A stretch of 57,628 nucleotides of DNA, from the NCBI GenBank assembly GCA_014360195.1, contig JACIXY010000020.1, positions 1 through 57,628 on the forward strand, in the 5' to 3' direction. The notes beneath the pieces are model-generated. The model was not told where the DNA came from and searched no databases. It was given only the letters and a program-made list of their open reading frames with translations. The translations under genes were made by a program, and so were the position numbers. Numbering within the stretch: the stretch's first letter is position 1; the number at the start of each line of letters is the position of its first letter. Source of the stretch: Bacillota bacterium. GTDB lineage: Bacteria > Bacillota > SHA-98 > UBA4971. Of this stretch, positions 9,526 through 18,862 are shown in pieces.

Positions 9526-9556
9526 CTCCGCACTTTTGGATGCGCTCGATGATGTC

Positions 9557-9802
9557 ATGGCGGGCTCCATCGTCGAGGCATACCGGACCTGCGGAAAGCC
9601 TGGCTGTCGCTGTCATGACGAAGAATAGCACGGCCCGTATTACCTTCTCACCCGGTCTATAGGAGGCCGCACCAAGACACGTCACATCCCCAGGGGGGAA
9701 CTCCCCAGGATAAGGCACATGACCGAGAATTACCAGAAAGCACGGGAAGCTCTTCGTAAACTGGGTGAGGTGAACCGAAAGCTTGCACTGGGGGGTGATT
9801 GA
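9557..9802 (+). pseudogene. DUF6788-like small protein with in-frame TAG
   Basis: Reading from the ATG at 9557 gives MAGSIVEAYRTCGKPGCRC, a TAG at 9626-9628, then in the same frame HGPYYLLTRSIGGRTKTRHI and a helical tail ending at 9802. The CGKPGCRC...HGPYY pattern is the signature of small zinc-ribbon-like DUF6788 proteins that accompany certain transposases. The residue before HGPYY is usually lysine or another polar residue, so an AAG-to-TAG change would explain the stop. The gene abuts the IS256 end at about 9525, which may have removed its 5' part. Confidence 0.6.
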
Positions 9803-9950
9803 ATGCTGGGAAGGCTCCAGAACGCAGCATGATTTCTGGGACGCACAGCTATACAACGCGAGTTTGCAAAGCCGGGAGATAGGGAAAGCCCTGTAGCAGG
9901 GCTTTAGTGGCGACTGATCGGGCAGATCTTGACTACACGGTTTCTTTCGG

Positions 9951-10574
9951 CTATTGAGGGAGGGAGGACGGGTCTACGAGGTCATCGTAGGGGATATACC
10001 TGGTGCTCGTGAGGATGGGCCGTATGAGCTTCATCGACAGGATGTCGTCGAGACCCAGGTCCTTGAGGATCTGAAGGTGCTCCTGGGTGAGCATGGTGAG
10101 GTTGCGTATGGCTTCCTTCGAGCCGGGTATGTTGTATTCGTCGATGGTGCATTCGGACAGGGCCTCGAGGACGTCGGAGGCTCTTTTGAGCTTCGAATCG
10201 TGGGCTCTCATTCTGTATTCGATGAAGGCCTCCAGGAGATACGCCAGGACACAAACCGTGACGTGGCCTCTCACGCGTTCATCCTGGCGGACGTATACAG
10301 GCCTGACCTTGACGTCCGACTTTATCGTGCGGAACGCGTCCTCTATTCGTTCCTTCCTACGATAAGCAGAGATGGCTTCCTCGTCGGAGATCTTATCGCA
10401 GGGTAGGTCTGTTGTGATGCAATAGAGGCCGTCATACCGTTCGAGTGCTCCGAGGCGCTCGCGGCTCGGCTCGAGTGCTGCTCTGAAAGAACGTATCTCC
10501 TTGGTCTCCCCGTTAGAGGACACGGTCTTGATGATGACCTCATCGAGGCGTGAGGAGAATACGATAACCGCCAT
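9951..10574 (-). CDS. IS1634-like transposase, C-terminal portion only
   Basis: This 207-residue product contains the C-terminal DDE region of IS1634/IS4-type transposases: YDGLYCITTDLP, EAISAYRRKERIEDAFRTIK (with the conserved glutamate) and VRGHVTVCVLAYLLEAFIEY. The N-terminal half with the two catalytic aspartates is missing, so it cannot act alone as a transposase. It starts five bases after the stop of a DUF1670 gene, behind an AGGATAAGG ribosome site, so it may be translated as part of that operon. Whether this is a fragment or a reused domain is unclear. Confidence 0.6.
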   Translation of the reverse strand: MAVIVFSSRLDEVIIKTVSSNGETKEIRSFRAALEPSRERLGALERYDGLYCITTDLPCDKISDEEAISAYRRKERIEDAFRTIKSDVKVRPVYVRQDERVRGHVTVCVLAYLLEAFIEYRMRAHDSKLKRASDVLEALSECTIDEYNIPGSKEAIRNLTMLTQEHLQILKDLGLDDILSMKLIRPILTSTRYIPYDDLVDPSSLPQ

Positions 10575-10579
10575 TAACC

Positions 10580-11836
10580 TTATCCTGGAGATCCCAGGTC
10601 CACACCCCTGCTGGTCAGATAAGCTGCAAGTGATTCGGTCGTCGGAAAGTGTTTCTCTGCCAAGGCAATGTGCTCAGAGATCAGTGACTGGCTATGGCCT
10701 GTGATCCTCACCATTGCGGACATCGGCACCCGGTAATACCTCAGGAGCAGCACCCGTTCGAAGGCCTTGAGATATGCGTCTACGGCTTCGGTGGTATGGT
10801 ATATCCGCCGCGCGATCTCCTGCGTGGTCAACCCCGAAAGGCTCATTTCCACCACGATCTTCTTGTGCGTGAGCGTCCTGCCCATGTCCAGGATCGTGCC
10901 GGCAGTGGGCAGTATCACCCCAAACCTTTCCTGGTACGCTTCAAGAAGTCGCCTTATGGTGGGCCCATTCGACCCGGTAAGCCACTCTATGTCGGATGAC
11001 GTGAGCACGCCATCCTGCCTCCATGCTTCCGCTGTGATGCGCTCGATCTGTCTCATCCTGACTCGTCTTGCCTCTCCGGGGTGGGAGTAGGTGGCTTTGC
11101 TCTCCCCGGGCTCTACCAGTGTCAATATGACCGGCACAAAGAGCTTCGGGTCTGCTCTGCGTGTCTTCCTCACCCCGCGGGCGAGCCACACCACCTGCCC
11201 CGGCCTAAGCTCAGAGACCTTCGGCGAACACCACGCCCGAAGCCCGGCGATTGTCCTGACCATCGATTCGGCAAGCCCGGGCCTCACACCATAGCCATCT
11301 ACCAGCGCACCCGTCACCTGCTTCATGACCTCGTCAGGCACGCTGACATCCTGCCAGGACCTCGGAACCACATTGATCTCATCCGGAGAAAGTGGCTCTT
11401 CCGGCAGGAAATCAAAGCCTTTGGGGATCCGCTTGCGAACCGCATCGCCTCTTCCAAGGGCTTCCCATAGATCGTCATAAGTTGCTCTGGGATCAGCTGC
11501 CAGAAGACGCGAGTACTGCTCGTGTTCGTGCTGGCACTTCGACGCCTTTAGCGTCATCCCCTGCTCATGCTTCTTCATGATGTCTGCATCCAATAGCGGC
11601 ATGGTCACCAGGTTGCCTTTGTGCTCCACAACGATTTCCCCTGGCTTGACCCGCTTCACTCCACGAGCTGCCTCGTGATCCTCGAGCGCGTTGTTGGTGA
11701 GTTCCACTGCCTTTTCCGCTAAGACCGATCTCTCCGCAAGCTCGAATCTGTCCTTCAGGTGTGCCATCTGAACTTGTTCCAGGTCACGAGCGGCAAGGGT
11801 GCTAAACTTGCTCGAAGCCCCCTTACCCATACTCAT
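10580..11836 (-). CDS. DUF1670 family protein (second of pair)
   Basis: About 418 residues. The C-terminal half has the DUF1670 pattern: GVILPTAGTILDMGRTLTHK, then EMSLSGLTTQEIARRIYHTT, a helix-turn-helix-like segment, then AYLKAFERVLLLRYYRVP. The family has no known function; the HTH-like repeats suggest DNA binding. The ATG at 11836 overlaps the end of the upstream paralogue by 14 bases. Its N-terminal half (DHEAARGVKRVKPGEIVVEH and following) is not recognised. Confidence 0.65.
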   Translation of the reverse strand: MSMGKGASSKFSTLAARDLEQVQMAHLKDRFELAERSVLAEKAVELTNNALEDHEAARGVKRVKPGEIVVEHKGNLVTMPLLDADIMKKHEQGMTLKASKCQHEHEQYSRLLAADPRATYDDLWEALGRGDAVRKRIPKGFDFLPEEPLSPDEINVVPRSWQDVSVPDEVMKQVTGALVDGYGVRPGLAESMVRTIAGLRAWCSPKVSELRPGQVVWLARGVRKTRRADPKLFVPVILTLVEPGESKATYSHPGEARRVRMRQIERITAEAWRQDGVLTSSDIEWLTGSNGPTIRRLLEAYQERFGVILPTAGTILDMGRTLTHKKIVVEMSLSGLTTQEIARRIYHTTEAVDAYLKAFERVLLLRYYRVPMSAMVRITGHSQSLISEHIALAEKHFPTTESLAAYLTSRGVDLGSPG

Positions 11837-13412
11837 CCTCTCTAACACCCCTCCTTTTGTGTCTCCTCTTGGGAGGATGCGCCTGGGCAAACCGGCGGAT
11901 TTGCGCCAGACGAAACTCATAACCAGGCCCCTTGAACTCCTCATACAGCTTGAGATACTTCTCCACCACCCTGCGCGATAATGCCACCGCCTTGCGCAGA
12001 GCCGGAACCGGCATGCCGAACTCCCTCAAGTAGACCACCCGGCTGAAGTCCAGAATGTATCGCTCCACGCTGTCGTAGCTGTGACCTGTCCTTCTCACAA
12101 TCTCCGTCTCCGTGTATCCGTCCATGTAGAGCCTGATTATCTTCTCGGCATGTGAGAGCGTGGGCCCCATGTCGGCTATAAGTCCCCTCGTCGGCAAGAC
12201 GATGTTCTTGTGGGACGCCATGCTGTCCCTGACCGCGTCCACCGAGGCCCCGACCAGGTAAGCAATGTCATGAATCCCCAGGCTCGCTCCCTGCGAATAT
12301 GCCTGTGTCGCAAACCTCTCAATCCTCTTCCACTTCAAAGCCGCCGGGCTGTCACGATCCATTGTCACCCAGTCATCCGGTGTCAGATAATCTAAAACCA
12401 CCGCCTGGAGCCTCGTCTGCTCAAGGCTCTTCCCCGGGGCCTCATCGCTCCCACAGGCTATATACACGATCTGCCCGGATGACCTCCTGGCTTGTCCATA
12501 CTCAATCGCCACTTCTCGCAGAAACTCCGTGAACTCCTCGGCTGAAGCCGCAGAATAACCATGCCGCTCCACAAGAAGCCTCCTGAAACCTGCCGGAGAG
12601 GAGAAAAGATCCTTCGCTTCCCATTCCCAGACGACTTCCGGCTTCAAAACGTCGTCTTGTCTTCCATCCCTCTTGAGGCTTTTCCACATCTCAAGCCACC
12701 CGGAGACCACCGGCTCCGGTTCCCCCGTTGCCCTGGCTATCTCCGGGACTGAGCTTGTCTCGAGCGTGACCACTCTCCTGAAGCCGTTCCACCAGCGCCT
12801 CCACTGGTTACTTCCAATGGCAAGGCTCCTCTGTATCGCTCGTGGGCTCTCCCCGTTGAGATGTCGTTCAACCGCAAGCACCGCACGCAGACCCCTGAAT
12901 TTCGCCCGGGTCTCCTTGCTCATCCCCGCCAGGGGCAGGGTGGCTCCCTGGTCAATTAGGGTTGCAAGCCTCGCTCGAATCGCCTTCGCCGTCAGGGGGA
13001 AGAGCACACAAAGCCTCTGCCCGTCCAAAAGACATCCCTGGTAATAAGCTTCCTCGATCACCCTTGCCATCCTGGATATCTGCATCACCTGGGCACCATG
13101 GTCGGAAAGCACATTCGCATCGTCATCAGAGATGACCGTGAGCCTTACCAACCTCTCCTCCTGATCCTCGCGCTTTCGCCTGAAATGAGCCCCTTCCGCC
13201 AAGACCGCCGGGAACTCGATCTCCCCAAGCTTGCGTAGCCCGAGACAGCGCTCGAGATACTCCATGCAGTCTGAGGCTATCAGGGCCGCCTCCTCAGGCG
13301 AAACCTCGCGGCGAGCCCTGATTTCGCTTGCAAGATACTCGGAAAGCGACTTCGCCATCACAGAACTCGCTTCAGTCTGAACCCTCTGGCGAAAGAATCT
13401 AACCCTGCCCAT
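11823..13412 (-). CDS. DUF1670 family protein (first of pair)
   Basis: A 529-residue paralogue of the next gene downstream. It shares the C-terminal core NIVLPTRGLIADMGPTLSHA, LYMDGYTETEIVRRTGHSYD and SVERYILDFSRVVYLREFGMP, a clear helix-turn-helix-like block. A further HTH-like region is at about residues 180-240 (GESPRAIQRSLAIGSNQWRR). The ATG at 13412 follows a GAGGGG site. Related proteins occur in thermophilic Bacillota, often near mobile DNA, but no activity is established. Role in this island unknown; a regulator or element-maintenance protein is a guess. Confidence 0.65.
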   Translation of the reverse strand: MGRVRFFRQRVQTEASSVMAKSLSEYLASEIRARREVSPEEAALIASDCMEYLERCLGLRKLGEIEFPAVLAEGAHFRRKREDQEERLVRLTVISDDDANVLSDHGAQVMQISRMARVIEEAYYQGCLLDGQRLCVLFPLTAKAIRARLATLIDQGATLPLAGMSKETRAKFRGLRAVLAVERHLNGESPRAIQRSLAIGSNQWRRWWNGFRRVVTLETSSVPEIARATGEPEPVVSGWLEMWKSLKRDGRQDDVLKPEVVWEWEAKDLFSSPAGFRRLLVERHGYSAASAEEFTEFLREVAIEYGQARRSSGQIVYIACGSDEAPGKSLEQTRLQAVVLDYLTPDDWVTMDRDSPAALKWKRIERFATQAYSQGASLGIHDIAYLVGASVDAVRDSMASHKNIVLPTRGLIADMGPTLSHAEKIIRLYMDGYTETEIVRRTGHSYDSVERYILDFSRVVYLREFGMPVPALRKAVALSRRVVEKYLKLYEEFKGPGYEFRLAQIRRFAQAHPPKRRHKRRGVREDEYG

Positions 13413-13657
13413 GACCCCTCACCGCCACCATGGTTATACGCAAGTATTACGCCAAAGCTCTCGTCGCTCCTTTCTCTGTACCGATACCGGCCCCGGGTTG
13501 TGCATTCCTTCGCGTCGCCCACATAGGGGGGAGCCTCCGCCGCGACTCCCTCTCCAACCTCTATACCGACTCTGCGCGGGACCTCCCTGACTGTCCCGTC
13601 TGCTACCACCCGTGAGGGTTATTGGCGGTTGTTGGAGTTTGTTACGGGGCTGAATAA

Positions 13658-14419
13658 ATGATCGGGGATCCGGGGAATTTGGTCAGATCTTTCCAGGACC
13701 ACCTGGAGGCGCTCGCCCGGCTGAACTGGGCCGTCATGCAGAGAGGCATGGCCCTGCTCACCGGGGACGTGGGTTCGGGCAAGTCCACCTGCCTGCGGGC
13801 CCTGCGCGCCGCCCTGCATCCACTCAGGTCGCGCTGGCTGTACCTGCCCAACCCCCTTCTTCCCGCCCGAGGGCTTTACCGCCAGCTGCTGCTCGGCCTG
13901 GGCGTGGAGCCCTGCCACCACAAGTCGGACACCGTCAACCAGGTCGCCGGGACCCTCTGGTCGGTGTTCGAGCAGGGCAAGACCCTGGTGGTGGTCATCG
14001 ACGACGCGCACCTGCTGCCGGAGGCCACCCTGCAGGAACTCAGGCTCCTCACCAACTTCGACATGGACAGCGCCTGCCCCATGGCGCTCATCCTCGTGGG
14101 CCAGACCCCCCTCCGCGACAGGCTCCGGCTGTCATGCTACGGTCACATAACCCAGCGCCTCACGGTGCGGTACCACATGCGCGGGCTCACCGCCTCGGAA
14201 ACCAGGGAGTACATCGCCTACCACGTGAAGGTGGCCGGGCGAACCTCACCCCTCTTCACACCGGAGGCCATTGAGGAAATCTTCCAGTATGCCCGTGGCA
14301 TCCCCAGGCGGGTCAACCACGTGTGCGCCAACTCCCTGCTCGCTGCTTTCATCAAGCAGAAGGAACTCGTCGACCAAAAGCTGGTGCTCAGGGTGATCCA
14401 GGATTTAAACGGGAACTGA
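13658..14419 (+). CDS. ExeA/TniB-like AAA ATPase, N-terminus short
   Basis: A 253-residue P-loop ATPase with HLEALARLNWAVMQRGMALL, Walker A GDVGSGKST, Walker B TLVVVIDDAHLL, sensor-1 LILVGQTPLRDRL and a C-terminal lid (ARGIPRRVNHVC). Proteins of this type serve as target-selection ATPases for DDE transposases or as ExeA secretion factors. Next to IS debris, the transposition role is more likely. The usual N-terminal FFG...PF segment is absent, with a TAA directly before the ATG, so the gene may be 5'-truncated. No partner integrase-type transposase is visible nearby. It is convergent with the ABC exporter gene. Confidence 0.75.
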   Translation: MIGDPGNLVRSFQDHLEALARLNWAVMQRGMALLTGDVGSGKSTCLRALRAALHPLRSRWLYLPNPLLPARGLYRQLLLGLGVEPCHHKSDTVNQVAGTLWSVFEQGKTLVVVIDDAHLLPEATLQELRLLTNFDMDSACPMALILVGQTPLRDRLRLSCYGHITQRLTVRYHMRGLTASETREYIAYHVKVAGRTSPLFTPEAIEEIFQYARGIPRRVNHVCANSLLAAFIKQKELVDQKLVLRVIQDLNGN

Positions 14420-14483
14420 AGCTGATCCTCGAGGTTGCCCACCTCCCTGCCGGCAGCCTTCTTCGCTTCACGAAAAAGTTATC

Positions 14484-16181
14484 TCAATCCGAGACAAATC
14501 GGTCAAAACAATGTGAGACGGAACAACTCGCCCCGTGCTCCTGCGTGGCCGCCAGGTCCACCACCGCTTGGCAGTACCGCAGGACCAGGGGATCGTGGGA
14601 GAACACCACTATTGTCCTCCCCGAGAAGTTTGTGCTGATCCCAGCGAGGATTCGTTCCGCCGTTTCCTCGTCGAGAAACGCGGTGGGCTCGTCGAGCAGC
14701 AGCACCGGGGCCTCGCGCAAAAGGCCCCGCAGGATGCCAAGCCGCTTGCGTTCACCCCCCGACAGCTCGGAGAGCTTTGCCGACGAGATCTCGCGCGAAA
14801 GAAGGCCCTCCACAAACTCGCGCAGCCCAAGCCTCTGCGCCACGCCCGCAAGGCCTGCTTCTGTATGGGAAAAAGCGAGCTCCGTGTCCAGATTCCCGCT
14901 CAGAAACCTCGGCTCTTGCTCTACCACCGCGAAGAACCCCATGCGCTCAGAAAGAGGCATCGTGGCCACGTCCCGGCCGAAGAGGAACACCTTGCCCGGC
15001 GGGACGGGATAGAGGCCGAGGATGATGTTCAGAAGCGTGCTCTTGCCCAGACCGCTCCGACCGACCACGGCCGTAGTCACTCCGCGCTCGATCTGCAGGG
15101 ACAACCTTCGGAAGATGGGGACATCACCCAGGGCGAAATCGAGGTCCCGCACCTCGATGGCGTACGGGTGATCGGGGAGTGCGGTCGGGGCGATGGGCTC
15201 CTCGACAGTCCAGTCTTCGGTCCAGGCCAGGACCTCCTGAACCCGCTCCAACGACACGAGCGCCGGCTCGATCTCTGCGGCGAAACCGGACATGAAGTTG
15301 ACGAACACGTACAGCCAGTTGATGTACTGGCTGAAGGCGACCAGCGTCCCCACCGTGTTCTCTCCCCGGAAAATGAGCCATGCGCCGGTGAGGAGGATGG
15401 CCACCTCCGAGGCGACGGTGATCAAGGTGGTGAAACCGCCCTGGAACAGGAGGTTCAGCTTGTACAGGGCAAAACCCTCCCGAAGGTAGGTGGAAAGCGC
15501 TCGGGAGAAGCGGCGCATCACCCCACGGAGGCCAGCCTGCACGTGCACCGAGTACAGGGCCCCCAGACCTTCCTCGGCCTCGGCGATGTACCGGGCCTCG
15601 GCTTCCTGCCTGCGGGTGGCGACTACTGCAGCCCGTCTCCCGTACATCCGGAAGCCCACTGTGTAGACAGCTACGAACGCCAGCGAGATCCCCGCCAGGA
15701 GCGGGGCCATCACGAACATGAGCGCCAGCACGATCAGCACGAGCACGATGTGCCCAAGAAGCTCGGAGAAGCTCTTGATGATGAGCGGAGAGCAGCGCGG
15801 CACGTCGCTCGTGAGCCGCTGCAGCGCCTCCCCCGTCTTTGTCTTGAGCGCCTGCTCGTAGGGCACGGTATGGAATCGCCTGTACATGGCGACCTGCACG
15901 TCCTGTTCCACCATGAGCTCCAGGCGGCGCATAGCGTAACCGCGACCGTAGAGCAGGAACACCTGTGTGATCTCCGCGCCGAGGAACACGACAACCCAGG
16001 TGACGAAGAGGCCTACATCGAGCGCGGTCAGGGCATCGATCACCCGCTTGAAGAAGAAGGGGAGGACCCCGCTGGTCCCGAAGAACAAAAATTGCAAAGC
16101 AAGCGTAAGCCCCCAGAGCGCACGGTACCTGAACACATACCCACGCCAGAAACGAACAATGCGGCTGTACCGCTCTCTCAT
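14484..16181 (-). CDS. ABC exporter of the RiPP cassette
   Basis: A 565-residue half transporter, six-helix membrane domain (about 1-300) fused to an ATPase domain (about 340-565). Walker A is GRSGLGKST, signature LSGGERKR, Walker B VLLLDEPT and the switch histidine lies in VVFSHDP. There is no N-terminal C39 peptidase domain, so it does not itself cleave leader peptides. The ATG at 16181 overlaps the stop of the radical SAM gene (ATGA), indicating translational coupling; the longer frame to 16289 only overlaps that gene. Context points to export of the modified peptide or self-immunity. Confidence 0.85.
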   Translation of the reverse strand: MRERYSRIVRFWRGYVFRYRALWGLTLALQFLFFGTSGVLPFFFKRVIDALTALDVGLFVTWVVVFLGAEITQVFLLYGRGYAMRRLELMVEQDVQVAMYRRFHTVPYEQALKTKTGEALQRLTSDVPRCSPLIIKSFSELLGHIVLVLIVLALMFVMAPLLAGISLAFVAVYTVGFRMYGRRAAVVATRRQEAEARYIAEAEEGLGALYSVHVQAGLRGVMRRFSRALSTYLREGFALYKLNLLFQGGFTTLITVASEVAILLTGAWLIFRGENTVGTLVAFSQYINWLYVFVNFMSGFAAEIEPALVSLERVQEVLAWTEDWTVEEPIAPTALPDHPYAIEVRDLDFALGDVPIFRRLSLQIERGVTTAVVGRSGLGKSTLLNIILGLYPVPPGKVFLFGRDVATMPLSERMGFFAVVEQEPRFLSGNLDTELAFSHTEAGLAGVAQRLGLREFVEGLLSREISSAKLSELSGGERKRLGILRGLLREAPVLLLDEPTAFLDEETAERILAGISTNFSGRTIVVFSHDPLVLRYCQAVVDLAATQEHGASCSVSHCFDRFVSD

Positions 16182-17581
16182 CCCTCTGCTCTTCCTTCCG
16201 ACCTCTTCCTTGGCAGTTCGAATTCCTCGCGTTCGAATACCTCGGGTGACCTGTGGAGGTACTCCATGGTGGTGGCGAGCGCCGGCCACACATGCTCAGT
16301 GCAGTGGGCCGCCAGAGGCGACCCGATAGCACGCGTTCGGCGGAACCAGCACCCTCCTCCACAGCACAGCCTGACAGGGCACCTGCTACAACCCGGCGGT
16401 GCGCGCAGAACGTCGTGCTGCCGCCACAGTGAAACTCGTCCTTGGTCCAGTGCAAGCACTGGATCGTACTTCCCTACTCTGAACTCCTCCCGCCCTACAC
16501 CGTCTGCGCAGAAGTACACATCTCCATAGAGGTCGAAAGACCATTCATTCCGGTGGGCCCCACAGAAAAAGAACTTGGGCAATCGCGGCTCCCCAAGCAG
16601 ATAGGGGTAAAGAAGGAACTGCAGAGCCTCCCAAGCCTCAAGGCTGATTCGCTTGGTCAGCGGATGTTGCTTTCGGATCTCCAATATCCTCTTTAACATG
16701 TCATGAGCCGGAGCGCAGTACGGATGTCGGCCTTGAAGATCGAAAGTCAGACCCCAGTACGCTCCGAACCGTGATTCGTTTAACCAACCCCGTGCGCTGA
16801 AGAAATCTACCAGTTCTGGGGCATATTCGACATTCTGCTTGTCGGCGTTCACTCTGACTGCGATGGGCAACTGAGCAGCCAACGTAGCGTCAACGGAGCG
16901 GACGATGGCCTCAAAGGAGCCTCGTCCATCAGCTGTCGGGCGGCGGATGTCGTGTATATGCTTCGGACCATCTAGAGTAACCTGAATCTGGGATATACTA
17001 TGTTCCTTGAGGAGAGGGACATAATGTTCCAGATCTACTCCATTCGTCACGACTTCGATTTCCCATCCATTGTTCGTTGCGTGCTCGAGCACTCGCTGGG
17101 CGCATCTCATGTGGTATGGCCGTTTCAGCAACGGTTCCCCGCCAAATAGCACCACCTGTGTTCTCTGCCTCCCTCGTGCCAGCTGCTCGATGACGTCCAA
17201 CATCGTCCTCAGGCGGGCGTCTTCGATCGCTCTTTGTTCTCGGAGGATGCCTTCCTCATAGCAGTAGACACATCGGAGATTGCAATCATAGCTCAGTATG
17301 ACGTGGCAACGTATGGTCTGTGACGTCTCGCGCTCAGCAAACCGTTGCAGTTTCTCGACGAGGGCGGCCTCCTCGCGCTGATCCTCGTAGACGTAGCCTC
17401 TGCTCTTCAGCACCTCGGCTAATGCCGACGAGCAATTCCCTGCGGATTTCAGGAGTGACCACTCTTCCTGCGTCACTTTATCCGTGAGGCGATCCAACGC
17501 CCCGCTAAGCGAGTTGAAAAGGTACAAGGTCCGGTCTACATGGAACTCCAACGTGTACGGGCTGATGTAGAGACGCTTCAT
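16178..17581 (-). CDS. Radical SAM/SPASM peptide maturase
   Basis: A 467-residue radical SAM enzyme. Residues 1-90 form an N-terminal domain (YLFNSLSGALDRL) like those of peptide-modifying family members. The [4Fe-4S]/SAM motif is CNLRCVYC (Cys100, 104, 107), followed by VVLFGGEPLL and a VTLDGPKHIH strand. A SPASM-type C-terminus has Cys340, Cys358, GCSRCPVRLCCGGGC (398-411) and Cys427, enough for two auxiliary clusters. Such enzymes install thioether or C-C crosslinks in ribosomal peptides. The gene lies 72 bases after the precursor peptide gene, across a GC-rich hairpin, with its own GGAGGGTGAGGGT site. Sactipeptide or ranthipeptide chemistry at the precursor cysteines is the inference. Confidence 0.88.
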   Translation of the reverse strand: MKRLYISPYTLEFHVDRTLYLFNSLSGALDRLTDKVTQEEWSLLKSAGNCSSALAEVLKSRGYVYEDQREEAALVEKLQRFAERETSQTIRCHVILSYDCNLRCVYCYEEGILREQRAIEDARLRTMLDVIEQLARGRQRTQVVLFGGEPLLKRPYHMRCAQRVLEHATNNGWEIEVVTNGVDLEHYVPLLKEHSISQIQVTLDGPKHIHDIRRPTADGRGSFEAIVRSVDATLAAQLPIAVRVNADKQNVEYAPELVDFFSARGWLNESRFGAYWGLTFDLQGRHPYCAPAHDMLKRILEIRKQHPLTKRISLEAWEALQFLLYPYLLGEPRLPKFFFCGAHRNEWSFDLYGDVYFCADGVGREEFRVGKYDPVLALDQGRVSLWRQHDVLRAPPGCSRCPVRLCCGGGCWFRRTRAIGSPLAAHCTEHVWPALATTMEYLHRSPEVFEREEFELPRKRSEGRAEG

Positions 17582-17603
17582 ACCCTCACCCTCCGAGCAG
17601 ATA

Positions 17604-17627
17604 CCCCGGCCGGGATACAGGCCGGGG
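17604..17627 (-). promoter_or_regulatory. Hairpin between precursor and maturase genes
   Basis: An inverted repeat with perfect arms CCCCGGCC / GGCCGGGG and an eight-base loop, extended by flanking AGAT/ATCT. There is no T tract after it, so it is more likely an mRNA-stabilising or partial attenuation hairpin that favours precursor expression than a full terminator. Confidence 0.6.
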
Positions 17628-17653
17628 CATCTACACTACTCCGATGCAGCATC

Positions 17654-17767
17654 TTACGATGGGGTCGACTTCACGCAGTACGGAGAGCAGATCATACCAC
17701 ACGTTACACCTATCCGCCCAGATGTGGTCTCCTTCTGAAGCCACGTTTCCTTGGTAATCTGTTCCAT
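17654..17767 (-). CDS. Putative RiPP precursor peptide, CX3CX3C
   Basis: A 37-residue ORF starting at ATG 17767 behind a strong GGAGGGAGGAAGT site. The leader-like first half (MEQITKETWLQKETT) is polar and charged. The second half is the likely core, IGVTCGMICSPYCVKSTPS, with Cys at 23, 27 and 31, exactly four residues apart. It directly precedes a radical SAM/SPASM maturase and an ABC exporter on the same strand. Evenly spaced cysteines before such an enzyme are typical of sactipeptide and ranthipeptide precursors. I do not recognise the core as a known peptide. No cleavage protease is encoded nearby. Confidence 0.75.
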   Translation of the reverse strand: MEQITKETWLQKETTSGRIGVTCGMICSPYCVKSTPS

Positions 17768-18337
17768 ACTTCCTCCCTCCTCGTATATTATTGGTTGACG
17801 GTGCAAGCCAGGCCGCATATCCAGGTTGGCCGCTGGTGAGCCGACGGCCGTCGTAGCCGCGACCGGCGAGGGGCCATACCCTAACGGCCCGCCGGGCGCG
17901 GCGCGGGCGACAGACAGATGGTTTGGACCCTCTCAAGGCCACCAGCGGGCAGCCCCCGGGGCACGGGTCAGTCCCCGAGCATGTTACCCTGGACGTCCTG
18001 GGTTCCGTCGCCGACGATCCCATGCAATCTTGTCTCATTTTGGGGCATCCCTGGCAAAATATAGTTGGGTCGGCCGGGGTAACTCTTACCGCCCCAGTTG
18101 CACAACGACTCCCAGACCTCAATCAGGTGCAGGGTGAGTGACTTCTCGTGAAAGACTGTTTCCCCGACCTCGCCTTGAGCTTCTAACTCCTAAACTGCGC
18201 GGAAGCTCTGTCTGCCCGCCCTGAGCAGAGCGGGGTGCGGTCTGGGCAGAGCCTCTAATGCTAATAACGAGGCAGTTGATCTGGTGAGGTGCCGGGGATG
18301 CCCCAAATCTTTGCCACCCGAAGGAGGTGTAAGCCCA
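17768..18337. other. Non-coding stretch upstream of RiPP cassette
   Basis: No gene recognised on either strand. It should contain the cassette promoter; no convincing -35/-10 pair was found. The sequences GGGATGCCCCAAA at 18296 and its inverse near 18040 form a widely spaced inverted repeat that may mark the IS110 remnant. Confidence 0.4.
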
Positions 18338-18862
18338 TGCTAAACAGGATCTGCGCCGGCACCGACATCGGCCTAGAATCAAACGTCGCAGGTTTCATCG
18401 ACCATGACCGCAACAACTTTACCCGGAAGCCCTTGAGGTTTGACAGTAACCTCGATGGCCTTGAGACCTTCTTGAACACCCTCTCGGAAATCACACCACC
18501 AAAGTCCCTTGCGACCTCGTAGAGATCGGCGTAGAAGCAACGGGACTATACTGGTGGCATCTGTGGGAGGCCCTTTCAAGCTCACCCGAGCTAAACTCCA
18601 TCCTATGCCACATATACATCATCCTGATCCCTCGCTTGTTGAAGGGTTCAAGAAGGCCTTCACGACAAAGCCCAAGACCGACATCGTCGACGCCAAGATC
18701 ATCGCCGAACGCGTAAGGTTCGGGAAGCTCAACCCGGTAACGCCCAACGACCTCAAGCTCCAGCCGCTTGCAAGGCTGACAAGGCTGCGTTACCACCTGA
18801 CTGCGAGGAAGTTCGTACGCCTGGTCTTTGCCTTGCTCAGCAAGGGCCAAGTATACCGGTAG
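18338..18862 (+). pseudogene. IS110 family transposase fragment, frameshifted
   Basis: Starts at an ATG after GGAGGTG and reads CAGTDIGLESNVAGFIDHD, the DEDD-type N-terminus of IS110 transposases. Near 18500 the frame shifts to LVEIGVEATGLYWWHLWEAL, and then again to VEGFKKAFTTKPKTDIVDAK and LARLTRLRYHLT. The C-terminal half is absent. It is a 5' remnant with at least two frameshifts. Confidence 0.8.

Noticed and set aside
17631-18122. A 163-codon minus-strand frame over the RiPP precursor
   Set aside because: It is in a different frame from the precursor, has no ribosome site or recognisable domain, and GC-rich DNA gives many such frames.
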